Shown: positions 7,709 to 19,504, counted from the first letter of the stretch. The stretch: 64,000 nucleotides of DNA from DASUBV01 sp035532295 (GCA_035532295.1 DATKRH010000019.1:18630-82629); one strand, 5' to 3'. The notes: generated by a model not told the origin, from the sequence alone. A program made the numbers and translations.

Positions 7709-10059
7709 CCGCCGCCCAGCTGGGTCCAGGCGCTCCACCCGCCGCCCGAGTAGGTCGATACGGCGATGTGCAGCTGCTTGTTCAAGATGACCACCTCCGG
7801 GTCGCCGTTGGTGTTGGCCCAGGCGGCCGGGCTGCCCAGCAGATGGCTGCTCATCGGCGTCCAGGCGCCCCAGGCCGCCGGCCCGCCGCCGGACTGGACC
7901 GCGTAGCCCAGCTGGCCGTTGGACTGCTGCGCGAGCACCCCGACCCCGTGACCTGGCCAGCCGACGGCCGTTGGCGAATTCTTGAACTTAACTGCGCCGG
8001 CGGGCGAACTGCCCCACGCCCAGTTGCCGCCCGGCACCTGCCACGCATAGGCGAGGGTGCCGGACCTGTCGGTCGCGAAGACCTCCGTCTGGCCGCCGCC
8101 GCCCGTGACCGCGGCCGGCGTCCCGGTCAGGCCGGACGGCCCGCCCGCCACCGTCTGCCAGCCGTTCCAGCCGCCGCGCCGCAGGACGTTAACGGCCAGC
8201 GCGCCGCGGTCGGTCCGGCAGAAGACCTCCAGCGACTTGCGGCTGTCCACGAAGGCCACGGGCGAGCTCGCGCAGTTGCCGCCGATGGCCGCCCACGGGG
8301 TCCAGCCGGTGTTGTCGCTGGGGGAGTCCTGCGATGTCGTGTCCACCGCCCCGCTGGCGGTCGTGGCGAACACGACGACATCCCCGCTGGGCGCCCGGAT
8401 CGCGGCCGGGTCGGCCACGACGGTGCCCGGCGGCGCGCCACCGCCCGCCGGGCCGCCCCAGTTCCAGTCGTTGGGCGCGCCGGCCTGCTGCCAGGCGTGC
8501 GCGATCTGGCCCGCGGTGGTCCGGGCGAAGAGCGTCAGGCTGCCGCTGGCATCGGCGGTCACCGCTGGATTGCTCACGATGTCGCCGGGCGATTCGCCGA
8601 CCGTCCTGGTGGCCGACCAGCCCGCGGAGCCGACCGGATGCTGATAGTTGTGCCGCAGGGTGCCGTTGGCCGCCTTGGCGAACCACTCCGCGGACCCGTT
8701 GGCGTTGATCGCGGCGGCGGCCCGGAAGTCAGGGCGGCGCTGGCCCTGCGTCGCGGCGCCGCTGAGCGCGACATCCAGCACGTCGTTGTCGATGTTGATC
8801 GTGGTGCTGTCGTAGGTCTCGTTGTGGCCGCCCGCGTACTGGTGAATGCGCTGGTCGTGGACCCACATGTTCGACGGCATGTAGGAGCTCTTGGTGGTGG
8901 CGTGCCCGTCCCAGTCGGCGTAATGGATGACGTCCGGCTCGGTCATCCGGCCCGCCGCGCCGACCAGGTCGGAGATGTTGGAGAACGACTCGTAGATCGC
9001 CGCCACGTATCCCCTGGCGTGCAGTTCGCTGTCCCAGGCCGACAGGAACGTGGTGACCTCCGACCCGCAGCCGCCGCGATAGGCCTCCATGTCGTAGATG
9101 ATCGGCGTGCCGGCGGGGATGCCGAGGTCACCGGCTTGCGTCACGGCGTCATCAGCCGCCGCCTTGCCCTCCGCCGCCGCGCTGGCGGCGTTGATCGTGG
9201 CGTCGCCGAACGCGGCGACGCACGAGGCCTGCAGCCCGACGTAGAGCGGGAAGTAGTGCCAGCCCTGAGCCTGGATGGTCCTGATCCAGGCCGGGGTCAG
9301 GTTCGCCTGCGCGCAGGCGCGGTTGACGCCGCCGATGTAGATGCCGACGGCGCGGTAGGGAGAGGCCAGCCAGCTCCTCATCGTTCCTGTCGACGGCGCC
9401 GCGCACGTGTCGAAGCCCCGGCCCTTCACGACCCCCTGCGGTGCCGCGGGTCGGATAGCGGCGGGCGCGGCGAGCCGCACCGGCCGGGCGCGCTTGCTGG
9501 CCCGGATCTTGATCGTGGACTGAATCGAGCGGGCGAGCGCCGGGCTGCTGCCATAGGACAGGCTGACCTCGACGCCAGCCGATGGCAGCATGTCGATGAT
9601 CTGGTGCGTCACCGCCGCGTCGGGATTCGTGCGGGCCGCCCGGCCGCCGATGACCGCGGCGCGGGTCGCCTGCCGCAGGTCCGGGCCGGCCTGGTTGACG
9701 GGCTGGAGTAGCACCGCCGTCGTCTTGCCCTGCAGGTTCGCCGGGCAGGCCGGGTCGGGTCCGGGCTGGCCCAGGTAGACCGCATGCACGTTCAGCCGCG
9801 GGCACGCGCGCGGCTGGCGGGACAGATTCAGCACCGGCCAGGACGCGGGCACCTGGAGGCTGACGCCCTCGAAGGCCACGGTCCGCCACGCCCGGCCGGC
9901 GGTGGCCCGGCCAGCGGTCGCCTGGGCAGCGCTAGCCGCCCGGGCACCGCTGGCCGCCCGGGCAGTGGTGGCCGTCGTGGCCGCCCCCGCCGCGGGGCAC
10001 GCCGTTATCCCAAGACTGGCCACCATGGCGAGGGCGGGGCATATCCTTCGAAAGCGCAT
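7702..10059 (-). CDS. Secreted DUF1906 (glycoside-hydrolase-like) protein with C-terminal lectin-like repeats
   Basis: 785 residues from ATG 10059, which opens a clear signal peptide (MRFRRICPALAMVASLGITA). A linker rich in Ala/Thr follows. The DUF1906 TIM-barrel-like domain (Rv2525c family) starts at GRGFDTCAAPS and includes IIYDMEAYRGGCG and RIHQYAGGHNETY. The C-terminal half contains repeated Trp/Gly blocks (for example NWNWGGPAGG, NWAWGSSPAG, AWGAWTPM) that look like a PLL-type lectin beta-propeller. A role in cell-wall or glycan binding outside the cell is likely. The product is unverified, but the domain order is clear. Confidence 0.8.
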   Translation of the reverse strand: MRFRRICPALAMVASLGITACPAAGAATTATTARAASGARAASAAQATAGRATAGRAWRTVAFEGVSLQVPASWPVLNLSRQPRACPRLNVHAVYLGQPGPDPACPANLQGKTTAVLLQPVNQAGPDLRQATRAAVIGGRAARTNPDAAVTHQIIDMLPSAGVEVSLSYGSSPALARSIQSTIKIRASKRARPVRLAAPAAIRPAAPQGVVKGRGFDTCAAPSTGTMRSWLASPYRAVGIYIGGVNRACAQANLTPAWIRTIQAQGWHYFPLYVGLQASCVAAFGDATINAASAAAEGKAAADDAVTQAGDLGIPAGTPIIYDMEAYRGGCGSEVTTFLSAWDSELHARGYVAAIYESFSNISDLVGAAGRMTEPDVIHYADWDGHATTKSSYMPSNMWVHDQRIHQYAGGHNETYDSTTINIDNDVLDVALSGAATQGQRRPDFRAAAAINANGSAEWFAKAANGTLRHNYQHPVGSAGWSATRTVGESPGDIVSNPAVTADASGSLTLFARTTAGQIAHAWQQAGAPNDWNWGGPAGGGAPPGTVVADPAAIRAPSGDVVVFATTASGAVDTTSQDSPSDNTGWTPWAAIGGNCASSPVAFVDSRKSLEVFCRTDRGALAVNVLRRGGWNGWQTVAGGPSGLTGTPAAVTGGGGQTEVFATDRSGTLAYAWQVPGGNWAWGSSPAGAVKFKNSPTAVGWPGHGVGVLAQQSNGQLGYAVQSGGGPAAWGAWTPMSSHLLGSPAAWANTNGDPEVVILNKQLHIAVSTYSGGGWSAWTQLGGGY

Positions 10060-10266
10060 ACAGTTCGTCCTGATCGGTCGGCGGCCCGGATCGGGCAACG
10101 CGGCGATAACTTTAAGTAGCGATACGATCACCGAGAGTTACTACATTCGAGCGAGAGTAGCGCAGAACCACTGCTAACTCTCTGCGCGGGGCCGGCGGTC
10201 GCGGCTCAGTTTGCCGGGGCTTAGCCCGGCTCGCGGCTCAGCTTGACCCGGACGGGAATCGCGGGC

Positions 10267-10992
10267 TCAGCCTGACTCGCGGTCCGGCTCGAAGCGGTAG
10301 CCCATGCCGGGCTCGGTCAGCAGCCAGCGCGGCCGGGCCGGGTCGGGCTCCAGCTTGCGACGTAGCTGGGCCATGTAGAGGCGCAGATTGCCCGCCGCGT
10401 CGCCGTAGCCGGGTCCCCACACCTCCGTCAGCAACTGCCGCTGGCTGAGCAGCTTGCCCGGCGAGCGCAGCAGCACTTCCAGCAGATGCCATTCGGTCGG
10501 CGTCAGCCGGATATCCGGCCCGGCCGGCGAGGGCTGGTCAGCCGGATCGCCGGGGGCCCCCCGGATCACCCGCTTGGCCGCCAGGTCCACGACCAGGTCA
10601 CCAAGGCGAACCTGCGGAACATCGCCATCGCCGGACTGGCGCCGGCTGACGGCCCGCATCCGGGCGAGCAGTTCCTCCATGCTGAACGGCTTGGTGACAT
10701 AGTCGTCCGCGCCCGCGTCCAGCGCCGCCACCTTGTCGCCGCTGTCGGCCCGGCCGGACAGGACGATGATGGGCGCGTCGGTCCAGCCGCGCAGTCCCTG
10801 GATCACCTCGACCCCGTCGAGGTCCGGCAGCCCGAGATCGAGGATCACCAGATCGGGCGGGTGCTTCGCGGCCACTTCCAGGGCGCGGGTCCCGGTCCCG
10901 GCGACCTGCACGTCGTAGTGGCGCACCCGCAGGTTGATCCGCAGCGCACGCAGTATCTGCGGCTCGTCGTCCACTATGAGCACGGTCGTCAC
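10267..10992 (-). CDS. kdpE: KdpE, response regulator of the Kdp potassium system
   Basis: 241-residue OmpR/PhoB-type regulator: receiver domain with acidic DDE (residues 8-10) and phospho-acceptor D52, then a winged-helix DNA-binding domain with LTPTEWHLLEVLLRSPGKLL. It follows kdpD with a 12-bp gap, so the two are translated together. Phosphorylated by KdpD, it should activate the kdp operon under K+ limitation. Confidence 0.95.
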   Translation of the reverse strand: MTTVLIVDDEPQILRALRINLRVRHYDVQVAGTGTRALEVAAKHPPDLVILDLGLPDLDGVEVIQGLRGWTDAPIIVLSGRADSGDKVAALDAGADDYVTKPFSMEELLARMRAVSRRQSGDGDVPQVRLGDLVVDLAAKRVIRGAPGDPADQPSPAGPDIRLTPTEWHLLEVLLRSPGKLLSQRQLLTEVWGPGYGDAAGNLRLYMAQLRRKLEPDPARPRWLLTEPGMGYRFEPDRESG

Positions 10993-11004
10993 GCCATCAC
11001 CGTG

Positions 11005-13776
11005 TCACGCCGACCCGGCGCCTGTCTCCGGGGCGGCTGTCCCAGGCACGGTTTCCTCCGCCGCAGCCGTCTCCGACATGGGGGGACCAGGGAGCTGGCC
11101 CGCCGGAACGTCGGGCAGTTCGATGCTGAACGGCCGGGCCGGGCCGGGCGCGGCCGGCAGCGAGAGCGTCATGGTGAGCCCGCCGCCCGGCGTCTCCTCC
11201 GGCTCCAGGCTGCCGCCCATCGCCTCGGTCAGGCCCCGGGACAGGGCGAGGCCCAGGCCGACACCCGTGGTGTTGTCGGTATCGCCCAGCCGCTGGAACG
11301 GCACGAACATCCGGTCCCAGTCGGCCGCCGGGATGCCGGGCCCGCGGTCGATGACCCGCAGTTCGACCCGGTCCAGCAGCGCGCTGCCGCGCAGCGCGGG
11401 CGGGGATCCCGCCGGCGCGTGGCGCAGCGCGTTGGCGGTCAGGTTCGCGATGACCCGCTCGAGGAGTCCCGGATCGACGGCGACCTCCGGAAGGGTCTCC
11501 GGGATGGCCACCACGACCGTGCGCGCCGCCGGGCCCAGGTCGTCCAGCGACCGGGCCACGATCTCGGCGAGGTCGGCCGGCCGGGGGAAGACCGCCAGCG
11601 CCCCCGCCTGCAGCCTGCTCATGTCCAGGAGGTCATCGACCAGGCGGGCGAGCTTGTCCAGGGACTCGTCGGCGGTCGCCAGCAGCTCCTCATGGTCCTG
11701 CGCGTCCCACTCGACATCCGTGGCGCGCAGGCTGGTGACCGCGGCCTTGGCCGAGGCCAGCGGGGTGCGCAGGTCATGGCTGACGGCGGCCAGCAAGGCG
11801 GTGCGCATCCGGTCGGCCGCGGCGATCGGCCGCGCTGCCTCGGCCGCCGCCGACAGCCGCTCCTGCTCCAGGGCCGTGGCCGCGTAGGCCGCGAAGGCGC
11901 CGAGCACCCGGCGATCGGTGGCCGGCAGCGGTCGCCCGCGCAGCGCCAGCATGAGCCGGTCGGTCACCGGGACCTCGGTATCCGCGGTCCGCGGCGAGCG
12001 CACGGGCGGATCCCCGGCGACGGCCACCACGCTCCACTCACCGGGCGCGGTCCAGCGCCCGGCCGCCGGCCGCTGGTCGGCCGGCTCGTCGGTGCCCCGC
12101 TCGTCGGTGCCCCGCTCGTCAGTGCCCCGCTCCAGCAGGGTCACCGACTCCAGGCCGAATGCCTCTCGGACCCGGCTGAGCACGGCGGCCAGGGCCTGCT
12201 GCCCCCGCAGCACGCTACCGGCCGTCGTGACCAGCAGTTCCGACTCGGCGGTGGCCCGGGCCGCCTGCTTGGATCGCCGGGCCGCGCCGTCCACGACGGA
12301 GCTGACCACGAGCGCCACGGCGATGAAGATTCCGAGCGCCAGCGCGTTGTTGGGATCGGTGATGTTCCAGGTGTGCACGGGCGGCGTGAAGTAGTAGTTG
12401 AGCAGCAGCGAGCCGACGATCGCCTCCAGCACCGCGGGGACAAACCCGCCGGTCAGCGCGACCGCGATGACCGCGGCCAGGAAGATGATGACGTCGCTGG
12501 TCAGGTTGACCTGACCGCGGGCCGCGGCCAGCAGCAGCGTCAGCACGGGGGCCAGCACCAGGGCCAGGAGGTAGCCGAGCAGTCGCCGGCGCAGCGGAAG
12601 GCCGCCGCGCTGGCTGGGCAGCCCCCGGCCGCGGCCCATGTGCGCGTGGGTCACGATGTGCACGTCGATGTCGCCGGAGTTGCGGATCGTGCGGATGCTG
12701 ACTCCCGGGCCGGTGAGCAGCGACGAGAGCCACCGCTGGCGGCTGGCACCGAGGACCAGCTGGGTCGCGTTCTCCGCCCGGGCGAAGGCCAGCAGCGCCT
12801 CGGGCACGCTCTCGCCGACGACCTGGTGATAGGTGCCGCCCACCGACTCGGCGAGCCGGCGCTGCGCCGCCAGGGCGGCGGGATCGGCCCCGGTGAGGCC
12901 GTCCGAGCGGGTCACGTGCACGGCGAGCAGGTCGCCGCCTGTCGAGCGGGCGGCGATCCGGGCGGCCCGCCGGATCAGCGTCTCGCCCTCGGGTCCGCCG
13001 GTCAGCGCGACCACGACGCGCTCGCGGGCCTCCCAGGTGCCGTGGATATCGTGCGCCGCGCGATAGCGCTGCAGTCCCTCGTCGACCTTGTCGGCCAGCC
13101 ACAGCAGGGCCAGCTCGCGCAGCGCGGACAGGTTGCCGATCCGGAAGTAGTTGGTCAGGGCCGCGTCGATCTTCTCTGCCCGGTAGATGTTGCCGTGCGC
13201 CATCCGGCGGCGCAGCGCCTCCGGCGTCATGTCGACGAGCTCGACCTGGTCCGCGGCGCGGACCACGGCGTCGGGCACGGTCTCGCGCTGCGGCACGCCG
13301 GTGATCTTCTGGACGACGTCGTTGAGCGACTCCAGGTGCTGGATGTTGACGTTGGAGATCACGTCGATGCCGGCGTTAAGCAGCCGCTCGACGTCCTGCC
13401 AGCGCTTCTCGTGCCCCCCGTGCTGGCCTGTACTGCCGGGCACGTTCGTGTGCGCGAACTCGTCGACCAGCGCCACCTGCGGCGCGCGCGCCAGCACCGC
13501 CTCCAGGTCCATCTCCTCGAAGAAGGTGCCGCGGTAGGGCACGAGGGCGCGCGGGATCACCTCCAGGTCGCCGATCTGGGCCTGCGTCTGCGGCCGGCCA
13601 TGGGTCTCGACGAAGGCGACGACGGTATCGGTGCCGCGCCCCGCCCGGCGGTGGCCCTCGTTGAGCATGGCGAAGGTCTTGCCGACCCCGGCGGCACAGC
13701 CGAGGTAAATCCTCAGCTCGCCGCGAGCGACCGCGTTCTTCTGGCCCGGATCGTCCCGGTGTTCGGCGTTGCTCAC
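11005..13776 (-). CDS. kdpD: KdpD, potassium/turgor sensor histidine kinase
   Basis: About 923 residues from the preferred GTG at 13776. Domains in order: N-terminal KdpD domain with Walker A GCAAGVGKT, a universal-stress-protein domain (TQLVLGASRQRWLSSLLTG), four DUF4118 membrane helices, a GAF-like region, HisKA with SHDLRTPLASAKAA, and HATPase. The DNA is open further upstream to 13923, but that extension is relic sequence. Within the GAF-like region three 15-bp tandem units encode RGTDE repeats. It phosphorylates KdpE. Full set of domains, no defects seen. Confidence 0.93.
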   Translation of the reverse strand: MSNAEHRDDPGQKNAVARGELRIYLGCAAGVGKTFAMLNEGHRRAGRGTDTVVAFVETHGRPQTQAQIGDLEVIPRALVPYRGTFFEEMDLEAVLARAPQVALVDEFAHTNVPGSTGQHGGHEKRWQDVERLLNAGIDVISNVNIQHLESLNDVVQKITGVPQRETVPDAVVRAADQVELVDMTPEALRRRMAHGNIYRAEKIDAALTNYFRIGNLSALRELALLWLADKVDEGLQRYRAAHDIHGTWEARERVVVALTGGPEGETLIRRAARIAARSTGGDLLAVHVTRSDGLTGADPAALAAQRRLAESVGGTYHQVVGESVPEALLAFARAENATQLVLGASRQRWLSSLLTGPGVSIRTIRNSGDIDVHIVTHAHMGRGRGLPSQRGGLPLRRRLLGYLLALVLAPVLTLLLAAARGQVNLTSDVIIFLAAVIAVALTGGFVPAVLEAIVGSLLLNYYFTPPVHTWNITDPNNALALGIFIAVALVVSSVVDGAARRSKQAARATAESELLVTTAGSVLRGQQALAAVLSRVREAFGLESVTLLERGTDERGTDERGTDEPADQRPAAGRWTAPGEWSVVAVAGDPPVRSPRTADTEVPVTDRLMLALRGRPLPATDRRVLGAFAAYAATALEQERLSAAAEAARPIAAADRMRTALLAAVSHDLRTPLASAKAAVTSLRATDVEWDAQDHEELLATADESLDKLARLVDDLLDMSRLQAGALAVFPRPADLAEIVARSLDDLGPAARTVVVAIPETLPEVAVDPGLLERVIANLTANALRHAPAGSPPALRGSALLDRVELRVIDRGPGIPAADWDRMFVPFQRLGDTDNTTGVGLGLALSRGLTEAMGGSLEPEETPGGGLTMTLSLPAAPGPARPFSIELPDVPAGQLPGPPMSETAAAEETVPGTAAPETGAGSA
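12084..12128. repeat. 15-bp tandem repeat inside kdpD, 3 copies
   Basis: Units GCTCGTCGGTGCCCC, third copy with one change, encoding ERGTDERGTDERGTDE on the minus strand. In-frame minisatellite. Confidence 0.9.
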
Positions 13777-13854
13777 TGATGCCCCTGTCGGCGCCCGGTC
13801 CTGCACGGCACGGAATGGGTTACGGCCCTGTCCTGAACATAAGTCACTGGCCAC

Positions 13855-13908
13855 AGCCACGGCGCGCAGGTCGATGCGCAGGGCACGCAGCAGAGCGGGC
13901 TCGTCAGG
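13855..13908 (-). pseudogene. Relic of a kdpE-like N-terminus between kdpC and kdpD
   Basis: The minus frame reads DEPALLRALRIDLRAVA, closely matching DEPQILRALRINLRVRH of the intact KdpE (10267-10992). The DNA also matches: CGCAGGTCGATGCGCAGGGC here against CGCAGGTTGATCCGCAGCGC in kdpE. It abuts the kdpC stop codon, so part of a response-regulator gene seems to have been lost here. The match is short, so chance is not fully excluded. Confidence 0.45.
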
Positions 13909-14541
13909 CCGGGTACTTCTCATTGAGCGCGATGTTCAGGTTGAGCACGTTGACCCGCGGCTCGCCGAGGAAGCCCAGCGTGCGGCTCTGGGAGTAGCGC
14001 TGGACCAGGGCCCGCACGGCGGCCGGGCTGACGTGCCGGGCGGCCGCCACCCGGTCCACCTGGATGGCCGCGTTCTGCGGGGAGATGTAGGGGTCCAGCC
14101 CGGACGCCGACGCCGTGACCGCGTCCGCCGGGATCGCGGAGATCTGCACGTGGTCGAACGCCGCGATCTGCCGCTGCCGCTGCTTGATGTCCCGCACCAG
14201 GACCGGGTTGTCCGGGCCCAGGTTAGACGCGGCGGAGAAGCCGGGATCGCAGCCGTAGTCGGTCTTGACGGCCGGGTTGACCGCGGCCGATGGCCGGGGC
14301 TGGAAGTACTGCGGCAGCGGGTTGCCGTGGGCATCGGTGAACTCCTGGCAGAGCAGGCTGGAGCCGACCACCTTGCCGTGATAGCTGACCAGCGACCCGT
14401 TGGCCTGGTGGTGGAACGCGCCCTGGGCGACGCCGAACATCACCACCGGGTAGATGATCCCGCAGATCACGGTGAACAGGAGCAGTCCGCGCAGGGCGGC
14501 GATGAGCTGCCGGACGGTGCCGGGAAGTCGGTTCATGATGG

Positions 14542-14545
<4 letters not shown>
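13904..14545 (-). CDS. kdpC: KdpC, K+-transporting ATPase subunit C
   Basis: 213 residues with one N-terminal membrane helix (LLLFTVICGIIYPVVMFGVA) and an extracytoplasmic domain typical of KdpC, including ASGLDPYISPQNAAIQVDRV and ALVQRYSQSRTLGFLGEPRV. It overlaps kdpB by 4 bp, so translation is coupled. It assists ATP binding and assembly of KdpFABC. Complete. Confidence 0.95.
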
Positions 14546-16662
<2,117 letters not shown>

Positions 16663-16663
16663 C

Positions 16664-18325
16664 TCAATGCAGTCCTTCTGCGAACGGGCCCAGAGCGAGC
16701 GCCGGGAAGTAGGTCAGGCCGACGAGGACGAGGATGACGCCGACGAGCATCCCCACGAAGAGCGGCTGGTGGGTCTGGATCGTGCCGGCGCTGGCCGGCA
16801 CCGGTTGCTGCCGGGCCAGCGATCCGGCCAGGCCGAGCGCGAAGATCTGGGGCGCGAACCGGCCGAGCAGCATCACGACGCCGCCCACCGTGTTGTACCA
16901 GTCGGTATTCGTCATCAGGCCGGCGAAGGCCGAGCCGTTGTTGTTGGCCATGGAGGTGAAGGCGTACATGATCTCGGTCAGGCCGTGCGGGCCCGGGTTG
17001 AGGATGGACGCCTGCGGTGTCTTCATCGCGACCGACAGCCCGGCGGCGGTCAGGATCAGTACGGGCAGCGTCAGGAAGTACAGTGCCGCGTACTTCATCT
17101 CGGCCGGCCGGATCTTCTTGCCGAGGTACTCGGGGGTGCGCCCGACCATCAGGCCGCCGACGAAGACCGTCACGATGGCCAGCACCAGGATGCCGTACAT
17201 GCCGGCCCCGATGCCGCCGGGCGCGACCTCGCCGAGCGCCATGTCGAACAGCGCGATCCCGCCGCCGAACGGGGTGAACGAGTCGTGGAACGAGTTCACC
17301 GCGCCGGTGGAGGTCACCGTGGTCGAGGCCGCGAACAGCGAGGAGCCCGGGGTGCCGAACGCGACGTTCTTGCCTTCCATGGCGCCGTGCGCCAGGTGCG
17401 GGGCCAGCCCGGCGCCCTGCGCCTCGAAGAAGCTGATCCCGCCGACCGCCGCCAGCCAGATGATCACCATGACGGCCAGCAGCGGGTAGCCCTGCCGATT
17501 GTCCTTGACCATCTTGCCGAAGGCGCGGGGCGTGGCGAACGGGATGAGCAGCAGCAGGAAGATCTCGAACCAGTCGGTGAACGGGTTCGGGTTCTCGAAG
17601 GGGTGGGCGGAGTTGGCGTTGTAGAAGCCGCCGCCGTTGTTGCCCATGTCCTTGATGACCTCCTGGGAGGCCACCGGTCCGCCGACGATGCTCTGGTGCG
17701 CCCCCGACAGGGTGGTCACTGTGTGCGCCGCGGTGAAGTTGTCGATGACGCCGGACGCCATCAGGATGATGCCGCCGATGATGGACAGCGGCAGCAGCAG
17801 CCGGATCACGGCCCGGGTCACGTCGACCCAGAAGTTGCCCAGCTTGTCGGTCTTGGACCGGATGAAGCCGCGGATCAGCGCGATGGCGATGACCAGGCCG
17901 ACCGCCGCGGACAGGAAGTTCTGAACCGCCAGGCCGCCCATCTGAGTCAGGTAGCCCATGGTCGACTCGCCCGAGTAGTTCTGCCAGTTCGTGTTGGTCA
18001 CGAACGACGCGGCGGTGTTGAAGGCCAGCGCGGGCGGCACATTGGCCATCCCCAGCGACAGCAGCAGGTAGTGCTGCAGGCGCTCGATGCCGTACAGGAA
18101 CAGCACGCTGATCAGCGAGAACGCCAGCATGCTGCGCAGGTAGCTCGACCACCTCTGGTCGGCTCGCGGGTCGACGCCAATGATCTTGTAGAGCCCCTTC
18201 TCCACCCGCCAGTCCTGGTCGGTGGTGAAGATCCGCGCTAGGTAGTTGCCCAGCGGGATATGGCACGCGGCCAGGGCCGCGATGAGCAGGCCGAGCTGGA
18301 GCCAGCCCGCGAGTGCGGTACTCAT
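16664..18325 (-). CDS. kdpA: KdpA, K+-channel-like subunit of the K+ pump
   Basis: 553 residues with about ten membrane helices and the characteristic pore loops, such as MGNNGGGFYNANSAHPFENP and SMANNNGSAFAG. It gives selective K+ entry in KdpFABC. The ATG at 18325 overlaps the kdpF stop by one base. A single base separates it from kdpB. Confidence 0.97.
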   Translation of the reverse strand: MSTALAGWLQLGLLIAALAACHIPLGNYLARIFTTDQDWRVEKGLYKIIGVDPRADQRWSSYLRSMLAFSLISVLFLYGIERLQHYLLLSLGMANVPPALAFNTAASFVTNTNWQNYSGESTMGYLTQMGGLAVQNFLSAAVGLVIAIALIRGFIRSKTDKLGNFWVDVTRAVIRLLLPLSIIGGIILMASGVIDNFTAAHTVTTLSGAHQSIVGGPVASQEVIKDMGNNGGGFYNANSAHPFENPNPFTDWFEIFLLLLIPFATPRAFGKMVKDNRQGYPLLAVMVIIWLAAVGGISFFEAQGAGLAPHLAHGAMEGKNVAFGTPGSSLFAASTTVTSTGAVNSFHDSFTPFGGGIALFDMALGEVAPGGIGAGMYGILVLAIVTVFVGGLMVGRTPEYLGKKIRPAEMKYAALYFLTLPVLILTAAGLSVAMKTPQASILNPGPHGLTEIMYAFTSMANNNGSAFAGLMTNTDWYNTVGGVVMLLGRFAPQIFALGLAGSLARQQPVPASAGTIQTHQPLFVGMLVGVILVLVGLTYFPALALGPFAEGLH

Positions 18326-18414
18326 CAGAACCTCTCCGGCATGACGAGTGCCACGAAGAGGTAAATGGTCAGCAGGATGCCGGTGATCAGGCCGATCAGG
18401 TTCTCAGCGCTCAA
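18325..18414 (-). CDS. kdpF: KdpF, small stabilising subunit of the K+ pump
   Basis: 29-residue hydrophobic peptide beginning (TTG) SAENLIGLITGILLTIYLF and ending ALVMPERF, matching KdpF of other actinobacteria. The start is TTG at 18414 with AAGGGGG about 10 bp upstream. It overlaps the stop of the upstream microprotein and the kdpA start, giving tight coupling. KdpF stabilises the KdpABC complex in the membrane. Confidence 0.9.
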   Translation of the reverse strand: MSAENLIGLITGILLTIYLFVALVMPERF

Positions 18415-18493
18415 CGCGCTCGACCCCCTTCACCAGGAGGAAGAGCGCGGCGAAGACACCGATCGTCAGGCCGATGTAGAGCAGGTCGAGCAT
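18404..18493 (-). CDS. 29-residue membrane microprotein leading the kdp operon
   Basis: The ATG at 18493 follows AGGAGGG by a few bases and encodes MLDLLYIGLTIGVFAALFLL then VKGVERVER. It is one membrane helix with a charged tail. Its stop overlaps the kdpF start region, so it is the first gene of the operon. Short hydrophobic ORFs in this position occur in other actinobacteria (from memory) but are rarely annotated. Perhaps an extra Kdp accessory subunit; function inferred from position only. Confidence 0.75.
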   Translation of the reverse strand: MLDLLYIGLTIGVFAALFLLVKGVERVER

Positions 18494-18674
18494 GGAGCCC
18501 TCCTAGGCGATGGCCGTTGCACGCCTAGTAGAACCATGGCTGACCTGTGCAGATAGCGTCCCTTGCATGATCCATGCGGGGCCGGTGGCGGTCCTAACGC
18601 GGCCTATGCGCGGCGGCCGGAACCGGCCGGGAGGGCGCGGACGGACGGGGGGGATCGGGGGCTATTGTGGTGGC

Positions 18675-19385
18675 TTAGCTCTGGATCGGCAGGCCGCGCA
18701 CGCCTAGCTCGTCGGCCCGGGCGAGCAGATCGGCTGGATCGGCATATACCCGGTACGCTCCGGCCCGCTCCAGCTCCTCGCGGCCGTAGCCGCCGGACAT
18801 CAGGCCCACGCCGATCGACTGGGCTCGCCGGGCGGCGAGCAGATCCCAGACGCTGTCCCCGACGACATACGAGTACCGCGGATCGGACTCCAGCAGCGCC
18901 GCCGCCGCCAGGAACAGGTCCGGGTCCGGCTTGGCGCGCGCCACCACGTCGCGGGTGATCATCGGCGTGTCCGGCGGCAGTCCGAGCAGGGCCAGCGCGG
19001 GCTGCGCGGTGAGCCGCCGGCCGCTGGTGGCGATCGCCCAGCGCACGCCGCGGGAGGTCAGCGCCGCCAGCAACTCGGCCGCGCCCGGTAGCGGGCGAAC
19101 CGAGTCCGCCAGCTTCAGGTACTCCCTCGCGTGGGCCTGCTGCAGCGACTCGATGTCGGACTCCGACAGGGTGATGCCGGTCTCGCGCATCAGCGCGGAC
19201 ACGAACAGCCCGCCGCTCATCCCGATCCGCCGGTGAATGCGCCAGACCGACAGGTCAATATCGGCCTGGTTCAGCGCCTCCCGCCAGGCGATCACGTGCT
19301 GGTAGACGCTGTCGATCAGCGTTCCGTCCAAGTCGAACAGGAACGCCGGCGCGGGTGGCTCGGCGTAGCTGACCATGCCGCTCAT
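18675..19385 (-). CDS. HAD-superfamily hydrolase (phosphoglycolate phosphatase-like)
   Basis: 236 residues with HAD motif I FDLDGTLIDS near residue 17, motif II in AIATSGRR, and the motif III/IV region AKPDPDLF..VVGDSVWDLLAA. A helical cap lies between motifs I and II. A magnesium-dependent phosphatase acting on a small phosphorylated molecule is expected; the substrate is unknown. It is transcribed away from the LuxR regulator at 19505 and lies 181 bp before the kdp leader gene. Confidence 0.88.
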   Translation of the reverse strand: MSGMVSYAEPPAPAFLFDLDGTLIDSVYQHVIAWREALNQADIDLSVWRIHRRIGMSGGLFVSALMRETGITLSESDIESLQQAHAREYLKLADSVRPLPGAAELLAALTSRGVRWAIATSGRRLTAQPALALLGLPPDTPMITRDVVARAKPDPDLFLAAAALLESDPRYSYVVGDSVWDLLAARRAQSIGVGLMSGGYGREELERAGAYRVYADPADLLARADELGVRGLPIQS

Positions 19386-19504
19386 TCCAGTAACCCTAGT
19401 GGGGCGGCGGGAAATTTGCCGCGCGGGGTGAGGTGTCAGATCACGCTGTGTAACGGCTGCTTCGATACCTTGACGGCATCGACAACACCGACAGGGGGAA
19501 AGCG

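Noticed and set aside
10486..13779. 1097-residue plus-strand ORF over kdpE/kdpD
   Set aside because: Arg/Gly/Gln/Asp-rich shadow opposite clear KdpDE coding sequence.
13777..13923. Longer KdpD start at 13923
   Set aside because: The extra residues align with a KdpE N-terminus, overlap kdpC and are absent from KdpD proteins.
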